The notes beneath the pieces were generated by a model that worked only from the letters and a program-made list of their open reading frames with translations, did no database searches and had not been told where the DNA came from. DNA of 64,000 nt from Bacteroidota bacterium (lineage in GTDB: Bacteria > Bacteroidota > Rhodothermia > Rhodothermales > Rubricoccaceae). The translations under genes and the position numbers were made by a program. The DNA lies in contig JBCBNX010000001.1 in assembly GCA_039821555.1 (NCBI GenBank), forward strand, positions 606,615 to 670,614. The letters are read 5' to 3'. Below are positions 9,397 through 17,407 of the stretch, in pieces; within the stretch, counting starts at the first letter, position 1; the number at the start of each line of letters is the position of its first letter.

Positions 9397-10620
9397 TCAT
9401 GCGTCCAGTACGCCCAAATCTTTCCCGACGCGCTCGAAGGCATCCATCGCCTGATCCAGGTGCGCCCTCGTGTGTGCGGCAGAGATCTGCACCCGGATCC
9501 GCGCCTCGCCTTTCGGCACGACAGGGTAGGAGAAGCCGATCACATAGATGCCCTCGTCAAGGAGGGCGTCCGCGATGCGCTGCGCCAGGACGGCGTCATA
9601 GAGCATGATCGGGACGATGGGGTGACTGCCCGGCCGGATATCGAAGCCGCGCGCGGTCATGCCCTCTCGGAAGTGCGCGGTGTTGGCTGCGAGCGTTTCG
9701 CGCAGTTCGGCCGTCTCCTCCAACCGGTCGAGGACAGCAAGGCTGGTGTAGGCGATGACGGGCGCGAGCGTATTCGAGAAGAGGTAGGGCCGCGAGCGCT
9801 GACGCAAAAGGTCTACGATCTCGGCGCTGGCTACGGTGAAGCCGCCCGACGCTCCACCAAGCGCCTTGCCAAGCGTCGAGGTTATGATGTCCACGTCGTC
9901 GAGTGCGCCGTGGTGTTCGGCAGCACCGCGCCCGGTCGGCCCGAAGAAGCCCGTCGAGTGGCACTCGTCGACATGCACCAGGGCATCGTACTGCTTCGCA
10001 AGGGCGCAGATTTCGTCGAGTTTGGCGACGTCGCCGTCCATGGAGAAGACGCCGTCGGTGGTGACCATGCGAATCTTGGCGTCCTGGCTATCCTGGAGCG
10101 CCCGTTCGAGGTCGGCCATGTCGCCGTGGGCGAAGCGGTAGCGCCTAGCCTTGCAGAGCCGCACCCCGTCGATGATCGAAGCGTGGTTGAGGGCGTCTGA
10201 GATGATCGCGCACTCCTTGTCGAGCAGCACTTCGAAGAGGCCTGCGTTGGCGTCGAAGCACGCGGCGTAGAGGATGCAGTCCTCTTTGCGGTGGTAGGCT
10301 GCCAGCCGGTGCTCCAACTCCTTGTGCACGTCCTGCGTGCCGCAGATGAAACGCACGGAAGCCATCCCGAAGCCGTACTTCGCCACGCCCTCTTGAGCCG
10401 CCGCGATGAGGTCGGGGTCGTTGGCGAGGCCGAGATAGTTGTTGGCGCAAAAGTTCAGCACCGCTCGCTCTGGAGCGGCCCCGTCACCCTGGCCAGGCCC
10501 AAGCACTTCGATCCCCGCGTCTTGTTGGGACGTGATGACGCGCTCAGACTTGTACAAGCCGGCGTCTCGGATCTCGGTGAGGGTCTGCTTGAAGAGCGCA
10601 GGGGCGGTCGTGGAAGGCAT
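9397..10620 (-). CDS. kbl: Glycine C-acetyltransferase (2-amino-3-ketobutyrate CoA ligase)
   Basis: 407 residues, close to the usual ~398 of the family. It cleaves 2-amino-3-oxobutyrate with CoA into glycine and acetyl-CoA, the second step of threonine breakdown. Alpha-oxoamine synthase features are all visible: [10 protein letters not shown] (about 56-65), [12 protein letters not shown] (about 216-227) and the PLP lysine in [10 protein letters not shown] (K252). The ATG at 10620 ([10 protein letters not shown]) is used; upstream sequence is a tandem repeat, not coding. The threonine dehydrogenase-like gene lies just upstream on the same strand, which confirms the pathway. Confidence 0.95.
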   Translation of the reverse strand: MPSTTAPALFKQTLTEIRDAGLYKSERVITSQQDAGIEVLGPGQGDGAAPERAVLNFCANNYLGLANDPDLIAAAQEGVAKYGFGMASVRFICGTQDVHKELEHRLAAYHRKEDCILYAACFDANAGLFEVLLDKECAIISDALNHASIIDGVRLCKARRYRFAHGDMADLERALQDSQDAKIRMVTTDGVFSMDGDVAKLDEICALAKQYDALVHVDECHSTGFFGPTGRGAAEHHGALDDVDIITSTLGKALGGASGGFTVASAEIVDLLRQRSRPYLFSNTLAPVIAYTSLAVLDRLEETAELRETLAANTAHFREGMTARGFDIRPGSHPIVPIMLYDAVLAQRIADALLDEGIYVIGFSYPVVPKGEARIRVQISAAHTRAHLDQAMDAFERVGKDLGVLDA

Positions 10621-10660
10621 GAGGTTGAGCGTTTGGCGTGATACGATGACGTGAGGTCGC

Positions 10661-10735
10661 GTTGCATGGCCCAGCGTTGCATGGCCCAGCGTTGCACAGC
10701 CCCGCTTTGCTTGGCCCAGCATCGCCTAGCCCAGA
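10661..10735. repeat. 15-bp degenerate tandem repeat, five units
   Basis: Five back-to-back 15-bp units based on GTTGCATGGCCCAGC. The first two are identical; the next three carry increasing substitutions. The array lies between the threonine dehydrogenase and kbl genes, 40-115 bp upstream of the kbl start. It can be translated as an in-frame extension of kbl (repeats of LGHAT), but the length and sequence are not those of the enzyme. Confidence 0.85.
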
Positions 10736-10775
10736 AGCAGAGTCGTGCAGACGTGGTTCGTAGACTCCCAGCATC

Positions 10776-11729
10776 TTACCTCGAAGTTCTAGCAGCGTGC
10801 AGGCGTGGCGAGAGACGGGCGAGCATGTCTCCGACCATGCCTGGGAGGTCATATTCGGGCGACCACCCCCAGTCACGGCGAGCCTGGGAGTCGTCGACGG
10901 AGCGGGGCCAGGTGTCCGCGATGCCCTGGCGGAAGTCAGGCTGATAGGTGAGTTCGAAATCTGGGACGCGGTCTCGGATCGCGTCGGCGAGTTCGGAGGC
11001 TGAGAAGCTGAGCGCGGTAAAGTTGTAGCTCGTCCGCACGGTGATCGCGTCCGCTGGTGCCGCCATCAGCGCGACGGTACCGCGTAGTGCGTCGGGCATG
11101 TACATCATCGGCAGCACCGTTTCGGGACTCACGAAGCAGGTGTAACGGTCGCCGCGCACGGCTGCCCTGAACATGTCCACGGCGTAATCGGTGGTCCCCC
11201 CACCTGGCGGAGCGCCGGACGAGATCAACCCCGGATAGCGAACGCTGCGCACGTCGACGCTGAACTTGAGGGCGTAGTACTGGCACAGCAACTCGCCGCT
11301 CACTTTCGTAAGGCCGTACATGGTTGTTGGCTCCAGCACGGTCGTCTGGGGCGTGTCATCGCGCGGCGTGGTCGGGCCGAACGCAGCGATGGACGAGGGC
11401 CAAAAGACGCGCTGCGACCTCTCCCGAGCGACTTCGAGGACGTGCCGAAGCCCGTTCATATTCACGTCCCACGCAAGGTGCGGCTGCTGCTCCCCCGTTG
11501 CAGAGAGCAGGCTTGCGAGGTGGTACACCGTATCGATGCCGTGGCGATCGGAGAGGAGGCGTAGGCGGTCGGCATTGCGTACGTCCAGGACGTCGGACGG
11601 GCCGCCGGTGTGTAACAAGGGGCGCAGGTCGGTAGCGAGAACGGCGTCGCGACCGTGCTGGGCGCGGAGGAGGCGTACGAGATCGGAGCCGATTTGGCCG
11701 CCGGCCCCGGTGACGAGGATGCGAGGCAC
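10776..11729 (-). CDS. tdh: L-threonine 3-dehydrogenase, epimerase-type (extended SDR)
   Basis: About 317 residues beginning at a GTG (11729), with MPRILVTGAGGQIG giving the GxxGxxG NAD-binding loop at the very N-terminus as expected. The catalytic Tyr-Lys pair is in MYGLTKVSGE (Y138, K142) and the Ser is at SSIAAFGPT (about 112-113). This is the UDP-galactose-epimerase-like form of threonine dehydrogenase found in Bacteroidota and animals, oxidising threonine to 2-amino-3-oxobutyrate with NAD. The next gene, kbl, performs the following step. The frame runs another 26 codons upstream to 11807 (also GTG) but that part is not conserved in type. Confidence 0.88.
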   Translation of the reverse strand: MPRILVTGAGGQIGSDLVRLLRAQHGRDAVLATDLRPLLHTGGPSDVLDVRNADRLRLLSDRHGIDTVYHLASLLSATGEQQPHLAWDVNMNGLRHVLEVARERSQRVFWPSSIAAFGPTTPRDDTPQTTVLEPTTMYGLTKVSGELLCQYYALKFSVDVRSVRYPGLISSGAPPGGGTTDYAVDMFRAAVRGDRYTCFVSPETVLPMMYMPDALRGTVALMAAPADAITVRTSYNFTALSFSASELADAIRDRVPDFELTYQPDFRQGIADTWPRSVDDSQARRDWGWSPEYDLPGMVGDMLARLSPRLHAARTSR

Positions 11730-11968
11730 GCGGGGGGAGGAGCATGCGAGACGATCACGGAACAGGACGCGATGGCTGCAGGGCACGTGCTTTGCGTGGC
11801 TTGGCACGTCGGGGATGCGCGCTGCCGCTCCGGTCTTGCAACGCTTAATCTAGCGAAACCGGTGGCCGTGTTGCGCCCAGCCCGAAGCGCTTCCATAGCT
11901 GATGATGGCTCCCGAACCTCCGCGCGGTTTTAACCGTAGGACTGCGTCAGAAAGTCGCTGGAACTTCC

Positions 11969-11974
11969 TATCTT
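11969..11974 (+). promoter_or_regulatory. TATCTT box, candidate -7 element
   Basis: TATCTT, 30 bp upstream of the ATG of the small T9SS protein. It resembles the first part of the Bacteroidota TAnnTTTG -7 element and recurs before other starts in the window. No matching TTTG -33 box is evident, so support is weak. Confidence 0.3.
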
Positions 11975-12003
11975 AACCATATCATCTTCCCAGCCCTCCT
12001 CCG

Positions 12004-12405
12004 ATGCGTCTCGCTGCCCTGCTGCTCGCTCTTCTCGCCGCTCCTGCGTTGACCGCGCAGCCCATGCTGCTCGCCAGCGCCGACGGCGATTTGCCTCTCG
12101 TGCTCGCTGCATCTACGGAGGCTGGCGACGCGACGCCCGGTAGCGTGACCATCTACACGCTTTACCCGAACCCGACGGCCGATCGCTCGGAGCTCACGTT
12201 CTCGGTCGAGCGCTCGCAAGACGTTCAGGTTGTGCTGTACGATGTTCTCGGTCGCAAGGTGGCGGACCTCTACTCAGGCACGCTTGATGCCGATGTCACA
12301 CGCACCGTGGAGATTGACGTGGAGGCCATGCCAGTGGGGCTCTACGTGGTCCGCGTCACCGGCGACGACTTCCGCGCCGTCCGTCGCCTCACCGTGGTCC
12401 GCTAG
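12004..12405 (+). CDS. Small secreted protein with T9SS type A sorting domain
   Basis: 133 residues. A signal peptide is clear (MRLAALLLALLAAPALTAQ). Only ~25 residues separate it from a C-terminal Por-secretion sorting domain of about 80 residues containing YPNPTADRSELTF, VVLYDVLGRKV and a final VRRLTVVR. It is therefore almost nothing but a signal peptide and a sorting tail, unusual for T9SS cargo, which usually has a large functional domain. It may be a remnant of a longer cargo gene or a small surface protein. It converges on the next T9SS gene with 15 bp between stops. Confidence 0.85.
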   Translation: MRLAALLLALLAAPALTAQPMLLASADGDLPLVLAASTEAGDATPGSVTIYTLYPNPTADRSELTFSVERSQDVQVVLYDVLGRKVADLYSGTLDADVTRTVEIDVEAMPVGLYVVRVTGDDFRAVRRLTVVR

Positions 12406-12420
12406 TCAGGTTTTCCCCCG

Positions 12421-13320
12421 CTAGCGCTTGGTTATCTGCACCGTGTCTGTGCCCCCGTTGCTCGTCTGTACTTGGACGAAGTAGACACCAGCTGGCCAGG
12501 AGCCGCTGTCAATTGCAACGGCCGATGTGCCGGCATTCAAATAGCGCTCGTCTTGCCAGACTGATCGCCCAAGCACATCGAACACGGCGATACGGACATC
12601 TTGCTGCTCTGACATTTCGATGCGCAGCGTTGTTGAGGCGTGGGTCGGATTGGGAAACGACGCAATGCTAAAGTGAGCCGGTGGCGTTTCATCGACAGCG
12701 GAAACTTCTGTCAGGTATTCCAACTGCGCTTCGCCGTGCTCAATGCCATCGATCCGCGCATAGTACAACTGGTTGCCGAAACTTGACCCATCGCCTACTT
12801 CACGCACGAGGCCGAATCCAGACGCGAGCAAGAGGCTCCCAGCAAGGGAATCGAAGTACATGAGAGCGGGTGAAATTCCCCCACCCTCGATAGGCGTCGT
12901 TTCGGTCAGGATGACTTGGTAGTTCAGGATGAGCTCGTTCTCGTACAGGCACTGGCCTTCGCCAACGTCACGTCTGAGCGTACAAGGCGCCTCGAATAGG
13001 GCTCGTTCTGTGCCGTCTGGTAGTCGCTCCATTACTTGTGCATGACGTAAATCATATCGCAGCAAGTAGGTGCGCGGCACGGGCGAGCTGTAGCCTTCGA
13101 CTACGCGTTGTTCCATCACGAAATACCGCCGTCCACCAATGACGGTGTCTCTGGCGATGTCGCGACGCATAGGTGCTAGGAAGGCGTTCGCCGCGTTGTA
13201 TTCCCAGGCATTGCCCACGGCAAGCGGATAGAAGCTGAACGGGTCGGGAGCTTCACCATTTCCCTGCGACGAGGCCGGCACGGTACACAGCAAAGCAATC
13301 ACACAGTACAAATAGCGCAT
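12421..13320 (-). CDS. Secreted protein with T9SS type A sorting domain
   Basis: 299 residues with a short N-terminal signal peptide ending near SSQG. The body (about 25-215) is beta-rich and contains FYPLAVGNAWEY, a pattern seen in many Bacteroidota secreted proteins of unknown role. The C-terminal ~80 residues are a T9SS sorting domain (ASFPNPTHASTTLRI, VFDVLGRSV, ending TDTVQITKR). It is presumably exported through the outer membrane and anchored or released. No catalytic motif is seen, so function is unknown. Confidence 0.85.
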   Translation of the reverse strand: MRYLYCVIALLCTVPASSQGNGEAPDPFSFYPLAVGNAWEYNAANAFLAPMRRDIARDTVIGGRRYFVMEQRVVEGYSSPVPRTYLLRYDLRHAQVMERLPDGTERALFEAPCTLRRDVGEGQCLYENELILNYQVILTETTPIEGGGISPALMYFDSLAGSLLLASGFGLVREVGDGSSFGNQLYYARIDGIEHGEAQLEYLTEVSAVDETPPAHFSIASFPNPTHASTTLRIEMSEQQDVRIAVFDVLGRSVWQDERYLNAGTSAVAIDSGSWPAGVYFVQVQTSNGGTDTVQITKR

Positions 13321-13439
13321 ACGCGTCGACGGGTTACGGTCAGGGTCCTACACGATACTGGCCGAGCCGCCACATTCAAAATCCAGCCCGGCACATCACT
13401 TGCGGAAGTTCATTGATCCAGCACCAACCTCCGCGCCTG

Positions 13440-14162
13440 ATGCCGTTTTTCACCTCCGACGCCTCGCCTCCGCCCTCTGCCCAGCCAACCCCGCCCCGCG
13501 CGGTACGTGACGACGAAGGCGGCGACATGGATTTCTCCCCCATTGCCCCACCTGACGCAAGCAAGTTTGTCGTCTCAGGCTATCCGGAAAGCGTAGATAG
13601 CGATGATGAAGGGGCAACCGCCTACGACCTCATGGTCGCGGGACAAGCGTACCCGCTCGACGACCCCGAGATCGACCTCTACCATCGCCATGCCGCCGAT
13701 CACTGCCGCGCGCTGACCAATGCCCCAGCTGACGGTCCGGAGCGCCTCGCGTTGATCTATACGCTGTTTGACGTGTCGGGGGAAGACATTCGCGTCGAGC
13801 CTCCCCTAGCCGTTGCGTTTGGGCGGCACATCACCACGGGCGAGCGTGTACAGATTGGACCGGGTTGCAGGCTATTGGACTTTGCCCCCATCGTGATCGG
13901 CGACCAGACCGTGCTCGGGTGCGAGGTGCTCATTCAGACGCAGATGCTCCCGATGAACCCAGCGCAGCGAGCCGAACGTATGGCGAAGGCCGCGCCGGTC
14001 GAGATTGGTGAAGACTGCTGGATTGGAGACCGGGTGACTATCTACCCAGGCGTCCGCATCGGCGACGGTACGACCGTGGCTGCGGGCAGTGTGGTCACGT
14101 CGAACCTACCTACGGGCGTACTCGCGGCAGGCAACCCCTGCAAGGTCGTCCGTAAATTGTGA
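13440..14162 (+). CDS. Hexapeptide-repeat acetyltransferase, maltose/galactoside O-acetyltransferase-like
   Basis: 240 residues from the ATG at 13440. The C-terminal part holds left-handed beta-helix hexapeptide repeats (VEIGEDCWIGDRVTIYPGVRIGDG, broken into several turns) ending in VLAAGNPCKVVRKL, the hallmark of the LacA/Maa family that acetylates sugars with acetyl-CoA. The helical mac domain YDLMVAGQAYPLDDPEI precedes it. The first ~60 residues are an unconserved Pro/Asp-rich extension, so the start could instead be the ATG at 13527. Substrate not determinable. Confidence 0.88.
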   Translation: MPFFTSDASPPPSAQPTPPRAVRDDEGGDMDFSPIAPPDASKFVVSGYPESVDSDDEGATAYDLMVAGQAYPLDDPEIDLYHRHAADHCRALTNAPADGPERLALIYTLFDVSGEDIRVEPPLAVAFGRHITTGERVQIGPGCRLLDFAPIVIGDQTVLGCEVLIQTQMLPMNPAQRAERMAKAAPVEIGEDCWIGDRVTIYPGVRIGDGTTVAAGSVVTSNLPTGVLAAGNPCKVVRKL

Positions 14163-14242
14163 TGACCTCCAGCTGTGATGAGCTACGTGCGACACGCACG
14201 CTGCTCTTCATGCCACCTCATGCCAAGAACGTCGTCACGCGC

Positions 14243-15751
14243 CTACCGCTGCCAGAAGTCGGGGATGAGCAGGACGATTAGGGTGAAAATCTCTAAACGC
14301 CCGGCCACCATGAGTAGACCCAGGACCCATTTCCCCGCAGCCGGGACGATCGCGTAGGTCTCGGTGGGGCCTACGGCGCCAAATGCTGGGCCCACATTGC
14401 CAACGGCCGATGCCGTGGCAACGAATGCGCTGAAGAGGTCGAGGCCCATCCCTGCTAGCACGACGGTGCCAACGAGCAGAAGCAGCAGATAGAGCACCAC
14501 GAAGGAGAGCACGTTGCGCATAATCTCCGGCGACACCACACGATGGTCGAGGCGGATCGGAAAAATCGCCTGGGGGTGCAGGAGCCGGTGCACCTCGCGC
14601 TGAGCGTTCTTGAAAAGCAAAATGTGGCGCAGCACCTTGAAGCCTCCGCTCGTGGACCCGGCCATCCCGCCCACGAAGAAGAGCAGGAACAGCACGCCTA
14701 CGCCGAGCGCTGGCCACGCTTCATAGTCGCTCGTCCCAAAGCCCGTCGTGGTGATGATCGCGACCACCTGAAACGCCGCCACACGGAGCGCGTCGAGCAG
14801 TCCGGCGAAGGTGATGCCTGGCTCCGTGAGATCGCCTGTGTTGGCCGGAAGCACCGCACTCGTAGGAGCCCAGAGCGCCACGGTCGCCAGTCCGGTTGCG
14901 ATGAGGCAGATGGCTAGATAGACCCGAAACTCGTCGCTCTGCCAAAACACGCCAGGCTTACCCTTCAGGGCATAGTAGTGCAGCGTGAAGTTGACGCCAC
15001 CGATGAACATGAAAAAAACGGTCACCCACTCCACGTACGCCGATCCATATTGCCCGACCGACCCGTTCTCGGTGGAGAATCCGCCCGTCGCCATGGACGA
15101 AAACGCGTGATTCACGGCGTCGAACAAGCTCATCTCCGGGAGCAAGAGTAGCGCGTTGAGGACGGTGAATCCCGCGTAGATGCCCCAGAGCCGTGTGGCG
15201 GTGTCACGCACACGCGGCGTGAGCTTGTCTGCCGTGGGTCCGGGTACCTCGGCCTTGAACAACTGCATGCCTCCGATCCCGAGCAGCGGCAACACCGCCA
15301 GGGTCAAGACAATAATGCCCATGCCTCCGATCCAATGGGCTAAGCTGCGCCAGAATAGAAACGCGTTTGGCAGCGCCTCGATCGCAGGCGTATCGTCCCC
15401 GCCCAGAATGGTGGCGCCGGTCGTGGTGAAGCCCGAGATCGTCTCGAAAAACGCATCGGTGTAGCCAAGCGTGCCCGTAAGGACGAAAGGCAGCGCACCA
15501 ACCAGCGATACGACGATCCAAGCCAGCGCGACGATGGCAAACCCGTCACGGATCTGAATCTCTCGCTTGGGGCGGTTGGTGAACCAGAGCGCTGCTCCTC
15601 CCCCGCCCGCAGCGAGTGCTGTCACTCCGAATGCCCACCACTCGGCTTCTCCGTAGAAGAGCGCTACAGCCATCGGGGCCAGCAGCGCGACGCCGACCGC
15701 GCCCAGCAATGCGCCCAACACGCCGACGACGGCAGAGACGTTCAGGCGCAT
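14243..15751 (-). CDS. trkH: TrkH-family potassium uptake protein
   Basis: 502 residues, integral membrane. All four pore loops of the K+ selectivity filter are recognisable: SGFTTTGATI, SSMATGGFSTEN, ITTTGFGTSDY and ATASAVGNVGPAF. Length and the C-terminal RLEIFTLIVLL motif match TrkH/KtrB transporters. The TrkA/KtrA regulatory subunit is not encoded nearby. It imports potassium across the inner membrane. Confidence 0.96.
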   Translation of the reverse strand: MRLNVSAVVGVLGALLGAVGVALLAPMAVALFYGEAEWWAFGVTALAAGGGGAALWFTNRPKREIQIRDGFAIVALAWIVVSLVGALPFVLTGTLGYTDAFFETISGFTTTGATILGGDDTPAIEALPNAFLFWRSLAHWIGGMGIIVLTLAVLPLLGIGGMQLFKAEVPGPTADKLTPRVRDTATRLWGIYAGFTVLNALLLLPEMSLFDAVNHAFSSMATGGFSTENGSVGQYGSAYVEWVTVFFMFIGGVNFTLHYYALKGKPGVFWQSDEFRVYLAICLIATGLATVALWAPTSAVLPANTGDLTEPGITFAGLLDALRVAAFQVVAIITTTGFGTSDYEAWPALGVGVLFLLFFVGGMAGSTSGGFKVLRHILLFKNAQREVHRLLHPQAIFPIRLDHRVVSPEIMRNVLSFVVLYLLLLLVGTVVLAGMGLDLFSAFVATASAVGNVGPAFGAVGPTETYAIVPAAGKWVLGLLMVAGRLEIFTLIVLLIPDFWQR

Positions 15752-15837
15752 AGAGCAGTACGAGTCGGGAGGTCAGCTGTATGGTACATCGGACCCCGGG
15801 AGACGATAGGCAACGTCAGTGGACACGGCTCAGCCCC

Positions 15838-17319
15838 TCAGCGCAGTTCGTCAACTTCGGCTTTGGCAGCGGCATCAGAGTCGTGCGGGAGGCTTCCACG
15901 ATGGGCTCGCAGGTATACAAACGGCGTATAGGCCAGGAAGTCTGACACCCGAGTCATGTAGATGTCGGCATCGCGCTCGACCTGGCGGGCTAGGTGGCTC
16001 TTTTCTTTGCCTGCGCGCATCAACGGCCCCCAGTTCGGATTGACGAGCGTCGAGGAGGAATGGGCGAGGGGGGCGATCTCGCTGTCGAGGGCCACGAGTC
16101 GGCCGCGTAGGTTCGCCATGTCAGCTTGCAGGTCTTCCAGCGCACGGCGAGTCTGGGGCCCGTAGCCGTTCCGGTTGCGCTGGTGCTCCAGACGCAGCGC
16201 CGAGAAGTCGGCTTCCAGCTGCTCCTTGTTCGCCATCATGTCGGCGAGCGCCGCTTGCCGCGTGTCGAACTCGTTGAGCGCCTCGATTTCGTCGGCGAGG
16301 CTGCGCAGAACGAGAGCGGTACGCCAACGGAGCCGACTCTTAGACACGCGTACATCGGCGAAGATATGGTCGCCCACGTACAAGATCTCCTCACCAGAGA
16401 GACCGAGGGAGCGTTCGACGAGGCCAGCGTTTCCTCCAACGTAGAGCTTGCCCTCGGCCAGCAGCCCGACGTTCTCTTGCAAGAGCCCACGCTCTACATC
16501 GACGACTTCATACGCGGGCGTCGAGGACGCGAAAAAGTCGGGCTTGCGGGCAGCCATGATGGCCACATCGAACAGGTCGCGCCACGTCATATCGCCCGGC
16601 AGGTGCGGATCAATCGCATACCGCAGCATCGGCACGGCGTAGCTGACCTCCGAGTTGGTGATGAGGAGCAGCTTCTTCCCGGCGTTCTTTTGGTCGAGAA
16701 GCGTCAGTGCGACGTCTGGATCTCGGTCAACAAACTGATCGGGATTGGCAATGATCTCTGCCTTCAGGACGCCTTCTAGGTGGGCTTCGTCGATGGCGCG
16801 TCGGACGAACCGGTAGAGGGCGCCATAGCCCAGTGAGCCGCCCTCGACGCTGTCCAGGTCGCCGTTGTCGAGCAAGTCGACGAGTTGCAGGTACAGCCCT
16901 GCTTCTGAAATCGAAAAGAGGGTGTTCAGGAAGCGCCACCGGGAATTGTCCAGGTCGATGAGCGTCCGGGCATAGGCGCGGCGTTGTTCATCGTAGGCGA
17001 GTGCGCGGGTTCCGTGAAACGCCTTCTTGACGTAACCGAAACGGTTGGCCTTAACCACGTTGCCGAGTTCGGTGTCCACGATAAGCCCCGGAGTGACGAG
17101 GGCCGGATCGAATTCGAGGTGTGCAACCGGCCAGCCACGTTCTAGAAGACGCTGCTGGACGTGGTGATAGGCTCGGCCTTCCCATGCCGCGACATGGTAG
17201 TGGATGAGCGTGTAGTCCATGTCGTACCCGACCGCGCGGATGCGGCGCAGGTTGAGCGTACGGTTGCAGTAGAGGCCCCGGCGGGTGGCAGTCGGCATGG
17301 GCGAGACAGAGTTGAGCAT
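15838..17319 (-). CDS. HAD-IG family 5'-nucleotidase (cytosolic nucleotidase II-like)
   Basis: 493 residues from the ATG at 17319 (the ATG at 17298 is also possible; the frame extends further upstream without family sequence). The HAD motif I is VGYDMDYTLIHYH, with both Asp residues. Motif III/IV appear as ARKPDFF and YVGDHIFADV. The long insert and C-terminal coiled segment match the cN-II/HAD-superfamily IG 5'-nucleotidase family, which dephosphorylates purine nucleoside monophosphates. The gene lies downstream of a hybrid kinase gene on the same strand with an 88-bp gap. Confidence 0.93.
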   Translation of the reverse strand: MLNSVSPMPTATRRGLYCNRTLNLRRIRAVGYDMDYTLIHYHVAAWEGRAYHHVQQRLLERGWPVAHLEFDPALVTPGLIVDTELGNVVKANRFGYVKKAFHGTRALAYDEQRRAYARTLIDLDNSRWRFLNTLFSISEAGLYLQLVDLLDNGDLDSVEGGSLGYGALYRFVRRAIDEAHLEGVLKAEIIANPDQFVDRDPDVALTLLDQKNAGKKLLLITNSEVSYAVPMLRYAIDPHLPGDMTWRDLFDVAIMAARKPDFFASSTPAYEVVDVERGLLQENVGLLAEGKLYVGGNAGLVERSLGLSGEEILYVGDHIFADVRVSKSRLRWRTALVLRSLADEIEALNEFDTRQAALADMMANKEQLEADFSALRLEHQRNRNGYGPQTRRALEDLQADMANLRGRLVALDSEIAPLAHSSSTLVNPNWGPLMRAGKEKSHLARQVERDADIYMTRVSDFLAYTPFVYLRAHRGSLPHDSDAAAKAEVDELR

Positions 17320-17407
17320 AGTCAGGACGATCCAAGCTAACACGCCGGACCGGCATGGATGCACGAGCAACCGGTTCGCCAGGTTGCCACCCCCAACCTG
17401 ACTAGGC

